DNA of 64,000 nt from Chitinophagales bacterium (GTDB taxonomy: Bacteria; Bacteroidota; Bacteroidia; Chitinophagales; JADIYW01): NCBI GenBank assembly GCA_023957215.1, contig JAMLHH010000011.1:22015-86014 (forward strand), written 5' to 3'. Shown here in pieces: positions 7,483 to 15,348 of this stretch. Below the pieces are notes generated by a model. The model ran no database searches and was not told the DNA's origin. It saw nothing but the letters and a program-made list of their open reading frames with translations. The stretch's first letter is position 1; every line of letters begins with the position of its first letter. The position numbers were made by a program, and so were the translations under genes.

Positions 7483-8330
7483 GTGAGTTATCAAAAAGAA
7501 TATCCACCGGCATCATATTTGTCATTGTCTTAATAGGATGTATAGTATGGAATGAATATTCATTTATGCTTTTATTCAGCCTCCTTACCATCCTATCCAT
7601 CAATGAGTATTACAATATCGTTCGTGATAAATTAGTCGCCAATTATGAGTGGCAAACACTTTACAAGTTTTTGAGTACCATCTTTGGTGTCATCGTATTT
7701 GCCATTATCTTTTTGGTGTCAAGTGGTAAAATTCCGTTGATATACCTTTCATTGGTAGCGGCTTTCCCATTGTGCTGGTTTGTAATAGAGATGTATCACA
7801 TTTCGGAAGCACCCTTTGTCAACGTCTGTATCAATTCTATGGCACTTTTTTATATTGCCATGCCTTTTGGTTCTGCCAGTTTTGTCGTATTTCAACACGG
7901 CGGAGATAATTATGAGTTCAAATATCTGTTAGCAGTCCTGATTTTTGCTTGGGCTAACGACTCTTGGGCATATTTGATCGGTAAAAATTTTGGGAAACAT
8001 AAGCTTTTTGAAAGAATTTCACCTAAGAAAACTTGGGAAGGTTTGTTTGGAGGTGCTATCGCATCAATGGTGTTTTCGGGTATTATGTATTTTTCATACA
8101 ATTATTACAGTGTCAATGATGCGGGTTATATCCATTATTTCACACTTTCATTTATCACCATTATCACCAGCACTTACGGCGATCTTGCCGAATCTATGAT
8201 AAAAAGAAACTTTAACATCAAAGATACCGGTCACACTTTACCGGGGCATGGAGGTCTATTAGATAGATTTGATGGATTGATTTTCACGATTCCAAGTTGT
8301 GCCTTATATATCATTGCTACCGGAATATAA
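7479..8330 (+). CDS. cdsA: Phosphatidate cytidylyltransferase (CDP-diglyceride synthase)
   Basis: Makes CDP-diacylglycerol from CTP and phosphatidic acid, the branch point of phospholipid synthesis in the inner membrane. 283 residues, about eight transmembrane helices. WANDSWAYLIGKNFGKH and SPKKTWEG precede the family signature: S-M-I-K-R, then K-D-T-G, then LPGHGGLLDRFDG at about 241-267. Starts with ATGA overlapping DUF2007 and abuts cmk without a gap, so all four genes are probably on one transcript from the box at 6343. Confidence 0.96.
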   Translation: MSELSKRISTGIIFVIVLIGCIVWNEYSFMLLFSLLTILSINEYYNIVRDKLVANYEWQTLYKFLSTIFGVIVFAIIFLVSSGKIPLIYLSLVAAFPLCWFVIEMYHISEAPFVNVCINSMALFYIAMPFGSASFVVFQHGGDNYEFKYLLAVLIFAWANDSWAYLIGKNFGKHKLFERISPKKTWEGLFGGAIASMVFSGIMYFSYNYYSVNDAGYIHYFTLSFITIITSTYGDLAESMIKRNFNIKDTGHTLPGHGGLLDRFDGLIFTIPSCALYIIATGI

Positions 8331-9035
8331 ATGACACCTATACCGCACAAAATCAATATCGCCATTGATGGTCATAGTGGCTGTGGAAAATCTACCACTG
8401 CAAAAGCAGTCGCTCAAAAGCTCCATTATATCTATATAGATACCGGAGCCATGTACAGGGCCATTACTTTATTTTTTATTAGAAACCACATTGACTTAAA
8501 GGATAAAAAGGCAGTCCAAGAAGCTCTTTCAAATATTTCTATTGGTTTTAAAAGGGAGTCTCAGAGTGGTCAACCCAATACTTATCTCAATGAAGAGAAT
8601 GTAGAATACGATATCCGTACTCCAGTGGTAGCCTCAAAAGTTTCTGATGTTGCGGCTATTGAAGAAGTCAGAAAATTTCTTGTTGACCAACAAAGAGAAA
8701 TCGGCAAAAATAAAGGAGTGGTCATGGATGGAAGAGATATCGGAACAGTCGTATTTCCGGATGCTGAATGCAAATTTTTTATTACTGCTAACGCTGATGT
8801 CAGAGCTGAAAGGAGGTTAAAAGAATTAAAAGAAAACGGCATACAAGATACTCTTGAATCCGTCAGGGAGAATCTTTTAAAACGAGATGAAATTGATAGT
8901 AATCGTACTATTTCTCCTTTGAAGAAAGCAGAAGATGCACATCTGATTGATACTTCTTACATCACCATTGATGAGCAAGTACAAGAAGTTTTAGATGTCG
9001 TAAGAAGTTATCTAAATCAGCACAACTCCCATTAG
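8331..9035 (+). CDS. cmk: Cytidylate kinase
   Basis: Phosphorylates CMP/dCMP; recycles the CMP released by CdsA-dependent lipid synthesis. P-loop GHSGCGKST at about residues 14-22, then IDTGAMYRA, the CMP-binding insert, and MDGRDIGTVVFPDA typical of bacterial CMP kinases; RDEIDSNRTISPLKKAEDA precedes the C-terminal helices. 234 residues, normal length. Its ATG follows the cdsA stop immediately. Its 3' end overlaps the convergent AlkB-like gene by 4 bp, leaving no room for a separate terminator. Confidence 0.96.
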   Translation: MTPIPHKINIAIDGHSGCGKSTTAKAVAQKLHYIYIDTGAMYRAITLFFIRNHIDLKDKKAVQEALSNISIGFKRESQSGQPNTYLNEENVEYDIRTPVVASKVSDVAAIEEVRKFLVDQQREIGKNKGVVMDGRDIGTVVFPDAECKFFITANADVRAERRLKELKENGIQDTLESVRENLLKRDEIDSNRTISPLKKAEDAHLIDTSYITIDEQVQEVLDVVRSYLNQHNSH

Positions 9036-9634
9036 ACAAGAATATTTCGAAAAGTAATATTGATTCTCGGATTGTCAATTTTTGGCTCTTTGGGTACACA
9101 ATGATACCATTTATGTTGGGTGAGTCCTTTCATCAGTAATAAACTTCCCTGTTCTAAAGTCAGTTTGACAATATATTTTTTATCCTCTTGATGTCTCAGT
9201 TTAAATTGTCTTGTCATTCCAAAGCTTAAAGATGCAATCATAGGATTTTTACCTAATTCCTTTTCATTATCCTTGTGCCAACCGACACTGTCTGTTCCAT
9301 CCCGATACAAATTGAGCAATGCACTATTGAAAGGATGTTGAAAAAAGGTTTCTATCTTGATTTTCAACTGTAACAATTCTTCTGTCCATACATTGGGTTG
9401 CATCGTAGTACCACTGTAACTGTACAAGGCATTATTATCACCATACCATGCAGTCAGTCGGGGTTGAAGGACATTTTTACCAAAAAGAGTAATAGATTCA
9501 TGTTTCCATTTTATCTTTTGAGTGAAAAGGTTCAAATAGTTTTCCGATAATGAGGGGGCAATAAAATGAGGGAAATAATAGACTTCTCCATCAAAAGGCA
9601 ATAGATTTTGAGTCGTCAGAAAAATTTCATTCAC
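9032..9634 (-). CDS. AlkB-like 2-oxoglutarate/Fe(II) dioxygenase
   Basis: Predicted oxidative dealkylation enzyme for alkylated nucleic acid bases. The iron ligands are visible as the H-x-D pair in GWHKDNEKELG and a distal His in TQHKWYHCVPKE; the 2-oxoglutarate-binding Arg pair is in RINITFRN near the C-terminus. LSFGMTRQFKLRH and SLLLMKG match the ALKBH2/3-like subgroup. 200 residues. Last gene of a three-gene run rnhB - membrane protein - alkB-like, overlapping the preceding gene by 4 bp. Confidence 0.9.
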   Translation of the reverse strand: MNEIFLTTQNLLPFDGEVYYFPHFIAPSLSENYLNLFTQKIKWKHESITLFGKNVLQPRLTAWYGDNNALYSYSGTTMQPNVWTEELLQLKIKIETFFQHPFNSALLNLYRDGTDSVGWHKDNEKELGKNPMIASLSFGMTRQFKLRHQEDKKYIVKLTLEQGSLLLMKGLTQHKWYHCVPKEPKIDNPRINITFRNILV

Positions 9635-9993
9635 AATCTCATCAATTTTATCGAATGAGCAACAATAACAGATAACATCAAAAGTACCAATGAGAAACTA
9701 ATAAAGGTAAAAAGATAATTCATATCCCCTTTGACAATAACCAACAATAACTTGAAATATTGAGGAAAAAGGTAAACTGCCACCAACGTCAAACCTACAA
9801 TTTGGACATAAGGAGATGAAGGCTTTTTTAAAATCACCATAAAATGGGCTATTAAAAAAAGCAATACTCCCAAGCTCATACAAAGATTGCTCTTCGTGAT
9901 ACCTTCAAATTGGTATGCAGAAAAGTTGATAAATGACAATATCACTATTGACAAAACCGTAAAAACACCGATGAGTGCAGATTGTTTTTTCAT
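9631..9993 (-). CDS. Small four-helix membrane protein, unknown function
   Basis: 120 residues with four hydrophobic segments (about 7-27, 36-55, 63-82, 93-115) and a basic N-terminus, so an integral inner-membrane protein. I do not recognise a family. It shares one base with the end of rnhB (TAATG) and overlaps the AlkB-like gene by 4 bp, so it is embedded in a translationally coupled operon and is very probably expressed. Confidence 0.75.
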   Translation of the reverse strand: MKKQSALIGVFTVLSIVILSFINFSAYQFEGITKSNLCMSLGVLLFLIAHFMVILKKPSSPYVQIVGLTLVAVYLFPQYFKLLLVIVKGDMNYLFTFISFSLVLLMLSVIVAHSIKLMRL

Positions 9994-10604
9994 TACTTTT
10001 CAAATAAAATCAAATCCGAATCATTTTCTTTGAATAGTCTGAAACTTCTTCGGTGATAAGGAGTGATGCCATATTTCTGAATGGCCGCACGATGAGATTT
10101 TGTCGGATAACCTTTATTGATATCCCATTGATATTCAGCGTATTCTTTTGAAAGCTTCACCATCATATCATCCCGGTAAGTTTTTGCCAATATAGAAGCT
10201 GCTGAAATTTGGGTGTATTTACTATCACCTTTTATAATACATTGATGAGGAATCCGTCGGTAAGGATAAAATTTATTGCCGTCTATAATCAAAATTTCAG
10301 GACGCATTTTTAAACCGTCAATGGCTCTATGCATTGCCAAAATAGAAGCTTTTAAAATATTGATTTCATCTATCTCTTGATGGCTTACGATACCCACTCC
10401 AAAATCCAATGCATTGTTGACAATAAAATCCCTCAAAATTTCTCTATCGGTCTTCTTGACCTGTTTTGAATCATTCAGTAAAGGGTGATATAAGTTATCA
10501 GGCAGTATCACCGCAGCGGCAACTACCGGCCCGGCGAGACAACCTCTGCCAGCTTCATCACAGCCACAGATAATGTTATTTTCAAAGGCAAAAAAATCAG
10601 GCAT
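9993..10604 (-). CDS. rnhB: Ribonuclease HII
   Basis: Removes ribonucleotides from DNA and RNA from RNA-DNA hybrids. The motif [19 protein letters not shown] at about residues 14-32 provides the first Asp-Glu pair. LIIDGNKF carries a further Asp, and [24 protein letters not shown] the conserved Lys-Ala-Ser-Ile and final Asp. 203 residues, normal size. First gene of the operon with the small membrane protein and AlkB-like enzyme. It follows the HU terminator closely, with a weak TAGCTTTA box on the minus strand about 15 bases upstream. Confidence 0.96.
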   Translation of the reverse strand: MPDFFAFENNIICGCDEAGRGCLAGPVVAAAVILPDNLYHPLLNDSKQVKKTDREILRDFIVNNALDFGVGIVSHQEIDEINILKASILAMHRAIDGLKMRPEILIIDGNKFYPYRRIPHQCIIKGDSKYTQISAASILAKTYRDDMMVKLSKEYAEYQWDINKGYPTKSHRAAIQKYGITPYHRRSFRLFKENDSDLILFEK

Positions 10605-10623
10605 TTATCCGGCTTATAAAGCT

Positions 10624-10658
10624 AAAAAGATATACCCAGTATAATACTTGAGTATATC
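10624..10658 (-). terminator. Intrinsic terminator of the HU gene
   Basis: On the minus strand a perfect 7-bp outer stem (GATATAC / GTATATC, 10658-10652 and 10635-10629) with a further inner pairing is followed by TTTTT. A second, weaker hairpin (GACTG...CAGTC, 10673-10691) lies between it and the HU stop codon. Confidence 0.65.
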
Positions 10659-10704
10659 CTTTAACTTATAAAGACTGCAAAAAAAACAGTCGAAATCTTA
10701 TTTC

Positions 10705-10980
10705 CTATTTATTAGCAGAGTCATCTAAAGCTTTGCCGGCTTTAAATTTGACTTGTCTTTTAGCAGCAATTTTAATGACTTTTCCGGTAGCAGGATTTCT
10801 ACCTGTTCTTGCAGCTCTTTCATTTACAGAGAAAGTACCAAAACCAATCAATGTAACTTTATCGCCAGCCGCCAAAGCATCTGAGATACCATCTAAAACC
10901 GCAGCCAAAGCATCAGTGGCTTGTGCCTTTGTAATTCCTGAATTGTCAGCAATTGCCTTAATTAAATCTCCTTTGTTCAT
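10705..10980 (-). CDS. hup: HU family DNA-binding protein
   Basis: Histone-like nucleoid protein that binds and bends DNA as a dimer. 91 residues; N-terminal helices start with MNKGDLIKAIADNSGITKAQA, the dimer core carries LIGFGTFSVNERAARTGRNPATG, and the beta-arm ends in VKFKAGKALDD. Full-length and typical. It has its own promoter (TTG-N19-TAAATTTG upstream) and its own terminator downstream, so it is monocistronic. No partner subunit is nearby. Confidence 0.96.
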   Translation of the reverse strand: MNKGDLIKAIADNSGITKAQATDALAAVLDGISDALAAGDKVTLIGFGTFSVNERAARTGRNPATGKVIKIAAKRQVKFKAGKALDDSANK

Positions 10981-11020
10981 AATTTAGTTAATTTTTGTTT
11001 GTTAAAAGTTCTTATTAAAA

Positions 11021-11050
11021 CAAATTTAAAAGCAAATTGCAAAAAAGCAA
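11021..11050 (-). promoter_or_regulatory. Promoter of HU gene: TTG-N19-TAAATTTG
   Basis: Minus strand: -33 TTG at 11050-11048, 19-nt spacer, -7 box TAAATTTG at 11028-11021. This is a full match to the Bacteroidota housekeeping promoter TTG/TAnnTTTG. The leader to the ATG is about 35 nt. Confidence 0.7.
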
Positions 11051-11248
11051 ACATTGTCTTTATTTTTATTTCAAAATATATGAAATACTGACATATTTAA
11101 CAGAAAAAAGCGATTTTTCAGTCAATTCTCCTTATAAAGTCAAAAGTTTTTATTCGCAAAATTGCACTGATCAATTTTCACCTTCCTATATATTCAAAAG
11201 TATTACAAGAAAAAGTATTATACTTTTTTATAAAAGGGAGTAGCTGCT

Positions 11249-11256
11249 TAACTTTG
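11249..11256 (+). promoter_or_regulatory. -7 promoter element TAACTTTG
   Basis: A TAnnTTTG match 17 bases before the ATG at 11274. No clear -33 TTG at ideal spacing. The interval 10981-11273 otherwise holds only the divergent HU promoter. Confidence 0.5.
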
Positions 11257-11273
11257 AGTTTTTAACTATTAAT

Positions 11274-11801
11274 ATGGAGATAATATATTATACGATTCCG
11301 AGTCTTGTAGTTCTCATAGGAGTTTACTTTTTAGTCAGTAAATTATCTGACGAAGGATATGAAAAACTTCATCTGATTCTCAGACACTCTATTTTAAAGG
11401 AAAATCAAAAATTATCTTTACCTATCAGGTTTCAAGCTTATGAGAGATTGACACTTTTATTAGATCGTATGTCACCACTCAAAATCATCGGTCGAAATAA
11501 AACCGGTCACTCTTCGGCACAAGAATATTCCCGTCTTTTAATCGCAGATATCAATTCGGAAGTACAATACAATGTATCCCAACAAATTTATGTATCGGCT
11601 GAGATTTGGAAACTCATTTTAAGTATCAAGACCCAAATCTCAACACTTATTTTAGAAGTTACTCATGCACTTCCTGCAAACGCAAGTGCAGAAGATTTAA
11701 GCAATGCTTTAATTAAATATATGAACGAATTAGAAGAGGATAAGAATCCTGTCAATGTAGGTCTTAAATACTTGAGAAATGAAGTGGCTCAATTATATTA
11801 G
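11274..11801 (+). CDS. Conserved membrane-anchored protein (DUF7935-like)
   Basis: 175 residues: one N-terminal transmembrane helix (about 5-22) and a soluble helical domain with LPIRFQAYERLTLLLDRMSP and EYNVSQQIYVS-like segments, then an acidic C-terminus. The pattern recalls a family found mainly in Bacteroidota (DUF7935); no function is known. The helix probably anchors it in the inner membrane with the domain in the cytoplasm. Its end overlaps the following 5'-nucleotidase C-domain gene by 23 bp, indicating an operon. Confidence 0.75.
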   Translation: MEIIYYTIPSLVVLIGVYFLVSKLSDEGYEKLHLILRHSILKENQKLSLPIRFQAYERLTLLLDRMSPLKIIGRNKTGHSSAQEYSRLLIADINSEVQYNVSQQIYVSAEIWKLILSIKTQISTLILEVTHALPANASAEDLSNALIKYMNELEEDKNPVNVGLKYLRNEVAQLY

Positions 11802-12510
11802 TATCCTATTAATAGGTGTGCTGACCTATTCTTGCGACACCGTAAAGGTTTCCAAAACCAAGGTATCACTTTACGATATACAATCAGACAAAGGTATTGA
11901 CTCTAATCTATATCATACCATACAAACCTATAAGGCTCAAATGGATAAAAAGATGAATCAGGTCATCTCATATCTTCCCGAAGATTTGACCAAAGAGCAA
12001 CCCTCTTGCAATATCGGAAATATGATGGCGGATATCATTTATAATTATTATTTAGAGAAAAACGATACATTAGATTTGGCGGTGATGAACCAAGGTGGGA
12101 TTAGGACACACTTTATTCCCAAAGGTTCTCTGACGATAGGTAATGCATTTGAAATTATGCCGTTTGAGAATAAGATAGTTCAATTAGATATCCCCGGCAC
12201 CGTCCTTTTGGAATTTATGGAACACATAGTAAGTTTGGGGGGCTGGCCTATTTCTCATGGCGAAATCCTCCTTAGTCACGATAACAAAATAAAAGAGATA
12301 TTGATAAACGGTCAAGCTTTGGACACACATAAAATGTATCGAATCGCAACTAATGATTATATAGCAAGCGGCGGTGATCAATGTAGTTTTCTGATGACAC
12401 TTCCGAGGCATGAAACTAACATTTTACTGAGGGATGTAGTCATTCAATCTTGGGAAAAAGAGCAAGGAGGAATTCATATTGACAATACGAAAAGAATACG
12501 ATATGAATAA
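11779..12510 (+). CDS. 5'-nucleotidase C-terminal domain lipoprotein
   Basis: Lipoprotein signal peptide MKWLNYISILLIGVLTYSC with the lipobox Cys at about 19. The rest is the substrate-binding C-terminal half of UshA/CD73-type 5'-nucleotidases: CNIGNMMADII, LAVMNQGGIRTHFIPKG, AFEIMPFENKIVQLDIPG, and YRIATNDYIASGGDQCSFL. The metallophosphatase half is missing and is encoded by the next gene, overlapping this stop by 8 bp. The two products probably act together on extracytoplasmic nucleotides. A split arrangement with the C-domain first is known in other Bacteroidota. Confidence 0.88.
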   Translation: MKWLNYISILLIGVLTYSCDTVKVSKTKVSLYDIQSDKGIDSNLYHTIQTYKAQMDKKMNQVISYLPEDLTKEQPSCNIGNMMADIIYNYYLEKNDTLDLAVMNQGGIRTHFIPKGSLTIGNAFEIMPFENKIVQLDIPGTVLLEFMEHIVSLGGWPISHGEILLSHDNKIKEILINGQALDTHKMYRIATNDYIASGGDQCSFLMTLPRHETNILLRDVVIQSWEKEQGGIHIDNTKRIRYE

Positions 12511-13447
12511 GGGTAGAAGGAAGTTTATCAAGACTGTAGGATTCGGCACTGCAATGGTAAGTGTGGGAATGACTCCTTTTCATTTGAATGCTAAAATGAA
12601 AGACAGGCATCTTGTCATATTGCATACCAATGATGTACACAGCCACTTAGACCCGTTTCCGGCTTCACACAAAGCTTATCCCGGAATGGGCGGAGTCTAT
12701 GCACGCAAAAAATTAATAGCATCCATTAGAAATGAAGGGCACCCGACCCTCCTTTTTGACTGTGGAGACATTTTCCAAGGAACGCCTTATTTCAATTTAT
12801 TTAATGGAGAACCTGAAATCAAAGCGATGAATGACATGGGTTATGATGCAGGTACGATAGGAAACCACGAATTTGACGATGGCTTGGAGAACATGAAAAT
12901 ACAATTTGCCAAAGCCGAATTTCCGATTATCTGTTCCAATTATGACTTCTCAAATACCGTCTTAAAAGGAATGATAGAGCCCTATAAAATTTTCACTTTA
13001 GACAATTGTTTGAAAGTAGGTGTTTTTGGTTTGGGTGTCGAAATGGATGGTTTGGTATTGCCCGAACTTTGTAAAGGTGTCATCTTTCAAGACCCTATCG
13101 AAACAGCCAATAAAATGGCAGATTTTTTAAAAAATGAAAAGAAGTGCAATTTGGTCGTTGTCCTTTCACATATTGGTTATAAATATTCCGATTCCAATAT
13201 TGTTTGTGATATTACTTTGGCTGAAAAGACTAATCATATTGATGTCATTTTGGGTGGACACACCCATACTTTTATGGATCAACCGGATATCAGGAAGAAT
13301 CTTTCCAATCAAAATGTCATCATTAACCAAGTGGGATGGGCCGGGGTAAAATTAGGAAGGGTAAATGTTAAATTTTCCGGAAAAATAAAGAACATCAGTG
13401 CTAAATGCCATACTGTAATTACGAATAAAATTCAAAATGAAATTTGA
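12503..13447 (+). CDS. Tat-exported 5'-nucleotidase metallophosphatase domain
   Basis: Start at ATG 12503 gives MNKGRRKFIKTVGFGTAMVS, a twin-arginine signal (RRKFIK) and hydrophobic core; the upstream start at 12479 would bury it. The metallophosphatase motifs follow in order: LHTNDVHSH, DCGDIFQGTPYF, TIGNHEFDDG, HIGYKYSD, and GGHTHTF. These bind the di-metal centre. The UshA C-terminal substrate domain is absent here and supplied by the preceding lipoprotein gene, which overlaps by 8 bp. Exported folded through Tat, as expected for a metalloenzyme. Confidence 0.9.
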   Translation: MNKGRRKFIKTVGFGTAMVSVGMTPFHLNAKMKDRHLVILHTNDVHSHLDPFPASHKAYPGMGGVYARKKLIASIRNEGHPTLLFDCGDIFQGTPYFNLFNGEPEIKAMNDMGYDAGTIGNHEFDDGLENMKIQFAKAEFPIICSNYDFSNTVLKGMIEPYKIFTLDNCLKVGVFGLGVEMDGLVLPELCKGVIFQDPIETANKMADFLKNEKKCNLVVVLSHIGYKYSDSNIVCDITLAEKTNHIDVILGGHTHTFMDQPDIRKNLSNQNVIINQVGWAGVKLGRVNVKFSGKIKNISAKCHTVITNKIQNEI

Positions 13448-13520
13448 TTTTTATTTATGATTTATTTTGGTCAACTTTACTTTGTAACATTTTATAAACA
13501 ATCATAAATTGTCTTGAATT

Positions 13521-14945
13521 ATGAAACACAAGTACGAGCTTGTTTGGGATAACTGTCTGAAGATTATTAAAGATAATATTAGCATTAATAGTTATAAGAC
13601 ATGGTTTGAGCCTATTAAAGCCGTAAAGCTTGAAGACAATGTATTGACCATCCAAGTACCTAGTCAGTTTTTCTATGAATGGCTGGAAGAATACTATGTC
13701 AACCTTCTCAGGAAGACTATCAAAAGAGAACTTGGTAAGGATGCAAAATTAGAATATAGAATCGTTGTTGACAATAATTCTATAAAAGGTAGTCAAGGAA
13801 CTATCAATCTGCTCAATGATAGATCCAACACTTATAATGTTAACAACATGAATTTAAACAATCCCGGAAGTGTAATCAAAAACCCTTTTATCATTCCGGG
13901 TTTAAAAAAGCTCAAAATAGATCCACAGCTCAATCCTACTTATACATTTGAATCTTTTGTGGAAGGCGAATGTAATAAATTAGCAAGAGCGGCCGGTATT
14001 GCTGTCGCAAAATCTCCGGGTATTACTTCTTTCAACCCGCTTGTTATTTGGGGAGATGTAGGTATTGGAAAGACCCACTTGGCACATGCAATTGGTAATC
14101 AGGCAAAGTCTTTGTATCCCAATAAGTCAGTATTGTATGTAAGTTCTGAAAAATTTGCCAATCAGTTTGTCAATGCATTAAAAGAAAACAATATTAACGA
14201 TTTTATCCACTTTTATCAGATGATAGATATTTTGATAGTGGATGATATTGAATTTTTTGAAAATAAAGCAAAAACCCAAGATGTATTTTTTCATATTTTC
14301 AATCATTTACACCAAACCGGCAAACAACTGATTTTGACGATGGATAAACCTCCGAAAGATTTGGAAGGTGTAGAAGAGAGATTGCTTTCAAGATTCAAAT
14401 GGGGACTTAGTACTGATGTCAAAGAACCGAGTTTTGAAACCAGAATGGCTATTTTACAAAGCAGACTTCATAGAGATGGTGTAGAAATGCCTTATGAAAT
14501 CATTGAATTTATTGCTTATAATATCAAGACAGTAAGAGATTTGGTGGGTGCTACTACTACTATTTTAGCGGAATCGACTCTGACGAAAAGAGAAATTACG
14601 ATAGAAATGGCAAAAAGAGTTGCTACTCTTTACATTAAAAATGCATCTAAAGAAATTCAAATCGAAACGATTCAGAATGTCGTTTGTGAATACTTTGAAG
14701 TCACAGTAGATAAGCTCAAAGGAAAAACACGAAAACGCCCTATCGTACAAGCAAGGCAATTATCTATGTTTTTTGCAAAACAATATACAAAACACTCTTT
14801 AAAATCTATCGGTTCTTATTTTGGGGATAGAGATCACAGTACTGTCATTCATTCCTGTCAGGCTGTAAGAGATCAGATAGATACAGACAGTGATTTTAAA
14901 GAGTCTGTGGAAGAGTTGAAAAAAAGAATTGAACTTAGTCTTTAA
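13521..14945 (+). CDS. dnaA: Chromosomal replication initiator protein DnaA
   Basis: Binds DnaA boxes and melts oriC. Domain I at about 1-85 (WDNCLKIIKD, YKTWFEPIKA, FYEWLEEYYVNLL), a linker, then the AAA+ domain with Walker A WGDVGIGKTHLAHAIGN and Walker B ILIVDDIEFF, sensor regions, and the C-terminal box-recognition signature GDRDHSTVIHSCQAV. 474 residues. Unlike many bacteria, dnaN does not follow; two tRNA genes and a helicase do. I find no cluster of DnaA boxes on either side, so the origin is probably elsewhere. Confidence 0.97.
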   Translation: MKHKYELVWDNCLKIIKDNISINSYKTWFEPIKAVKLEDNVLTIQVPSQFFYEWLEEYYVNLLRKTIKRELGKDAKLEYRIVVDNNSIKGSQGTINLLNDRSNTYNVNNMNLNNPGSVIKNPFIIPGLKKLKIDPQLNPTYTFESFVEGECNKLARAAGIAVAKSPGITSFNPLVIWGDVGIGKTHLAHAIGNQAKSLYPNKSVLYVSSEKFANQFVNALKENNINDFIHFYQMIDILIVDDIEFFENKAKTQDVFFHIFNHLHQTGKQLILTMDKPPKDLEGVEERLLSRFKWGLSTDVKEPSFETRMAILQSRLHRDGVEMPYEIIEFIAYNIKTVRDLVGATTTILAESTLTKREITIEMAKRVATLYIKNASKEIQIETIQNVVCEYFEVTVDKLKGKTRKRPIVQARQLSMFFAKQYTKHSLKSIGSYFGDRDHSTVIHSCQAVRDQIDTDSDFKESVEELKKRIELSL

Positions 14946-14961
14946 ATAATTCATCTTTTTA

Positions 14962-14991
14962 TTGTTTTTAAAGATATACTTCCTATTTTTG
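14962..14991 (+). promoter_or_regulatory. tRNA promoter TTG-N19-TATTTTTG
   Basis: -33 TTG at 14962-14964, 19-nt spacer, and -7 TATTTTTG at 14984-14991. One of the cleanest Bacteroidota promoters in the window, 46 bases upstream of tRNA-Ser; it probably drives both tRNAs. Confidence 0.7.
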
Positions 14992-15037
14992 TGCGCCTTT
15001 GAGAAGCTAAGGCAAAAGTTCTTAAAAATAAGATAGA

Positions 15038-15122
15038 GGTGAGATGGGTGAGTGGCTTAAACCAGCAGTTTGCTAAACTGTCGTACCGTAAGGTACCGAG
15101 GGTTCGAATCCCTCTCTCACCG
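15038..15122 (+). tRNA. tRNA-Ser (GCU)
   Basis: Acceptor GGTGAGA pairs with TCTCACC, followed by discriminator G. The anticodon loop TTGCTAA gives anticodon GCU. A long variable arm (TCGTACCGTAAGGTACCGA) marks a class II tRNA, and the T-arm is GAGGGTTCGAATCCCTC. 85 nt; the 3' CCA is not encoded. Confidence 0.96.
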
Positions 15123-15136
15123 CTGTATAAACTTCA

Positions 15137-15211
<75 letters not shown>

Positions 15212-15220
15212 CTCTTTTTT

Positions 15221-15269
15221 AGAACCAAGAACCAAGAGCTAAGAACCAAGAACCAAGAGCCAAGAGCCA
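15221..15269 (+). repeat. Heptamer tandem repeat (AGAACCA), seven units
   Basis: Seven consecutive 7-mers: four exact AGAACCA, two AGAGCCA and one AGAGCTA. They begin 9 bases after tRNA-Pro. A second seven-unit array of the same heptamer lies at 25596-25644. Confidence 0.85.
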
Positions 15270-15348
15270 AGACCTTGCATGAGAAATAAGATAATCAATC
15301 AATAGATAGTCAATTTCTTTTCAACTCTCTAATTTCAAATCTTCATTA

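Noticed and set aside
11037..11243. 68-codon plus-strand ORF
   Set aside because: Covers the HU promoter region, aromatic-rich random composition, no start context.
13440..15037. Replication origin next to dnaA
   Set aside because: No cluster of TTATNCACA boxes or AT-rich unwinding tract on either side of dnaA; only one near-match inside the gene.
15221..15269. Possible CRISPR array
   Set aside because: Units are 7 bp with no spacers and no cas genes nearby.
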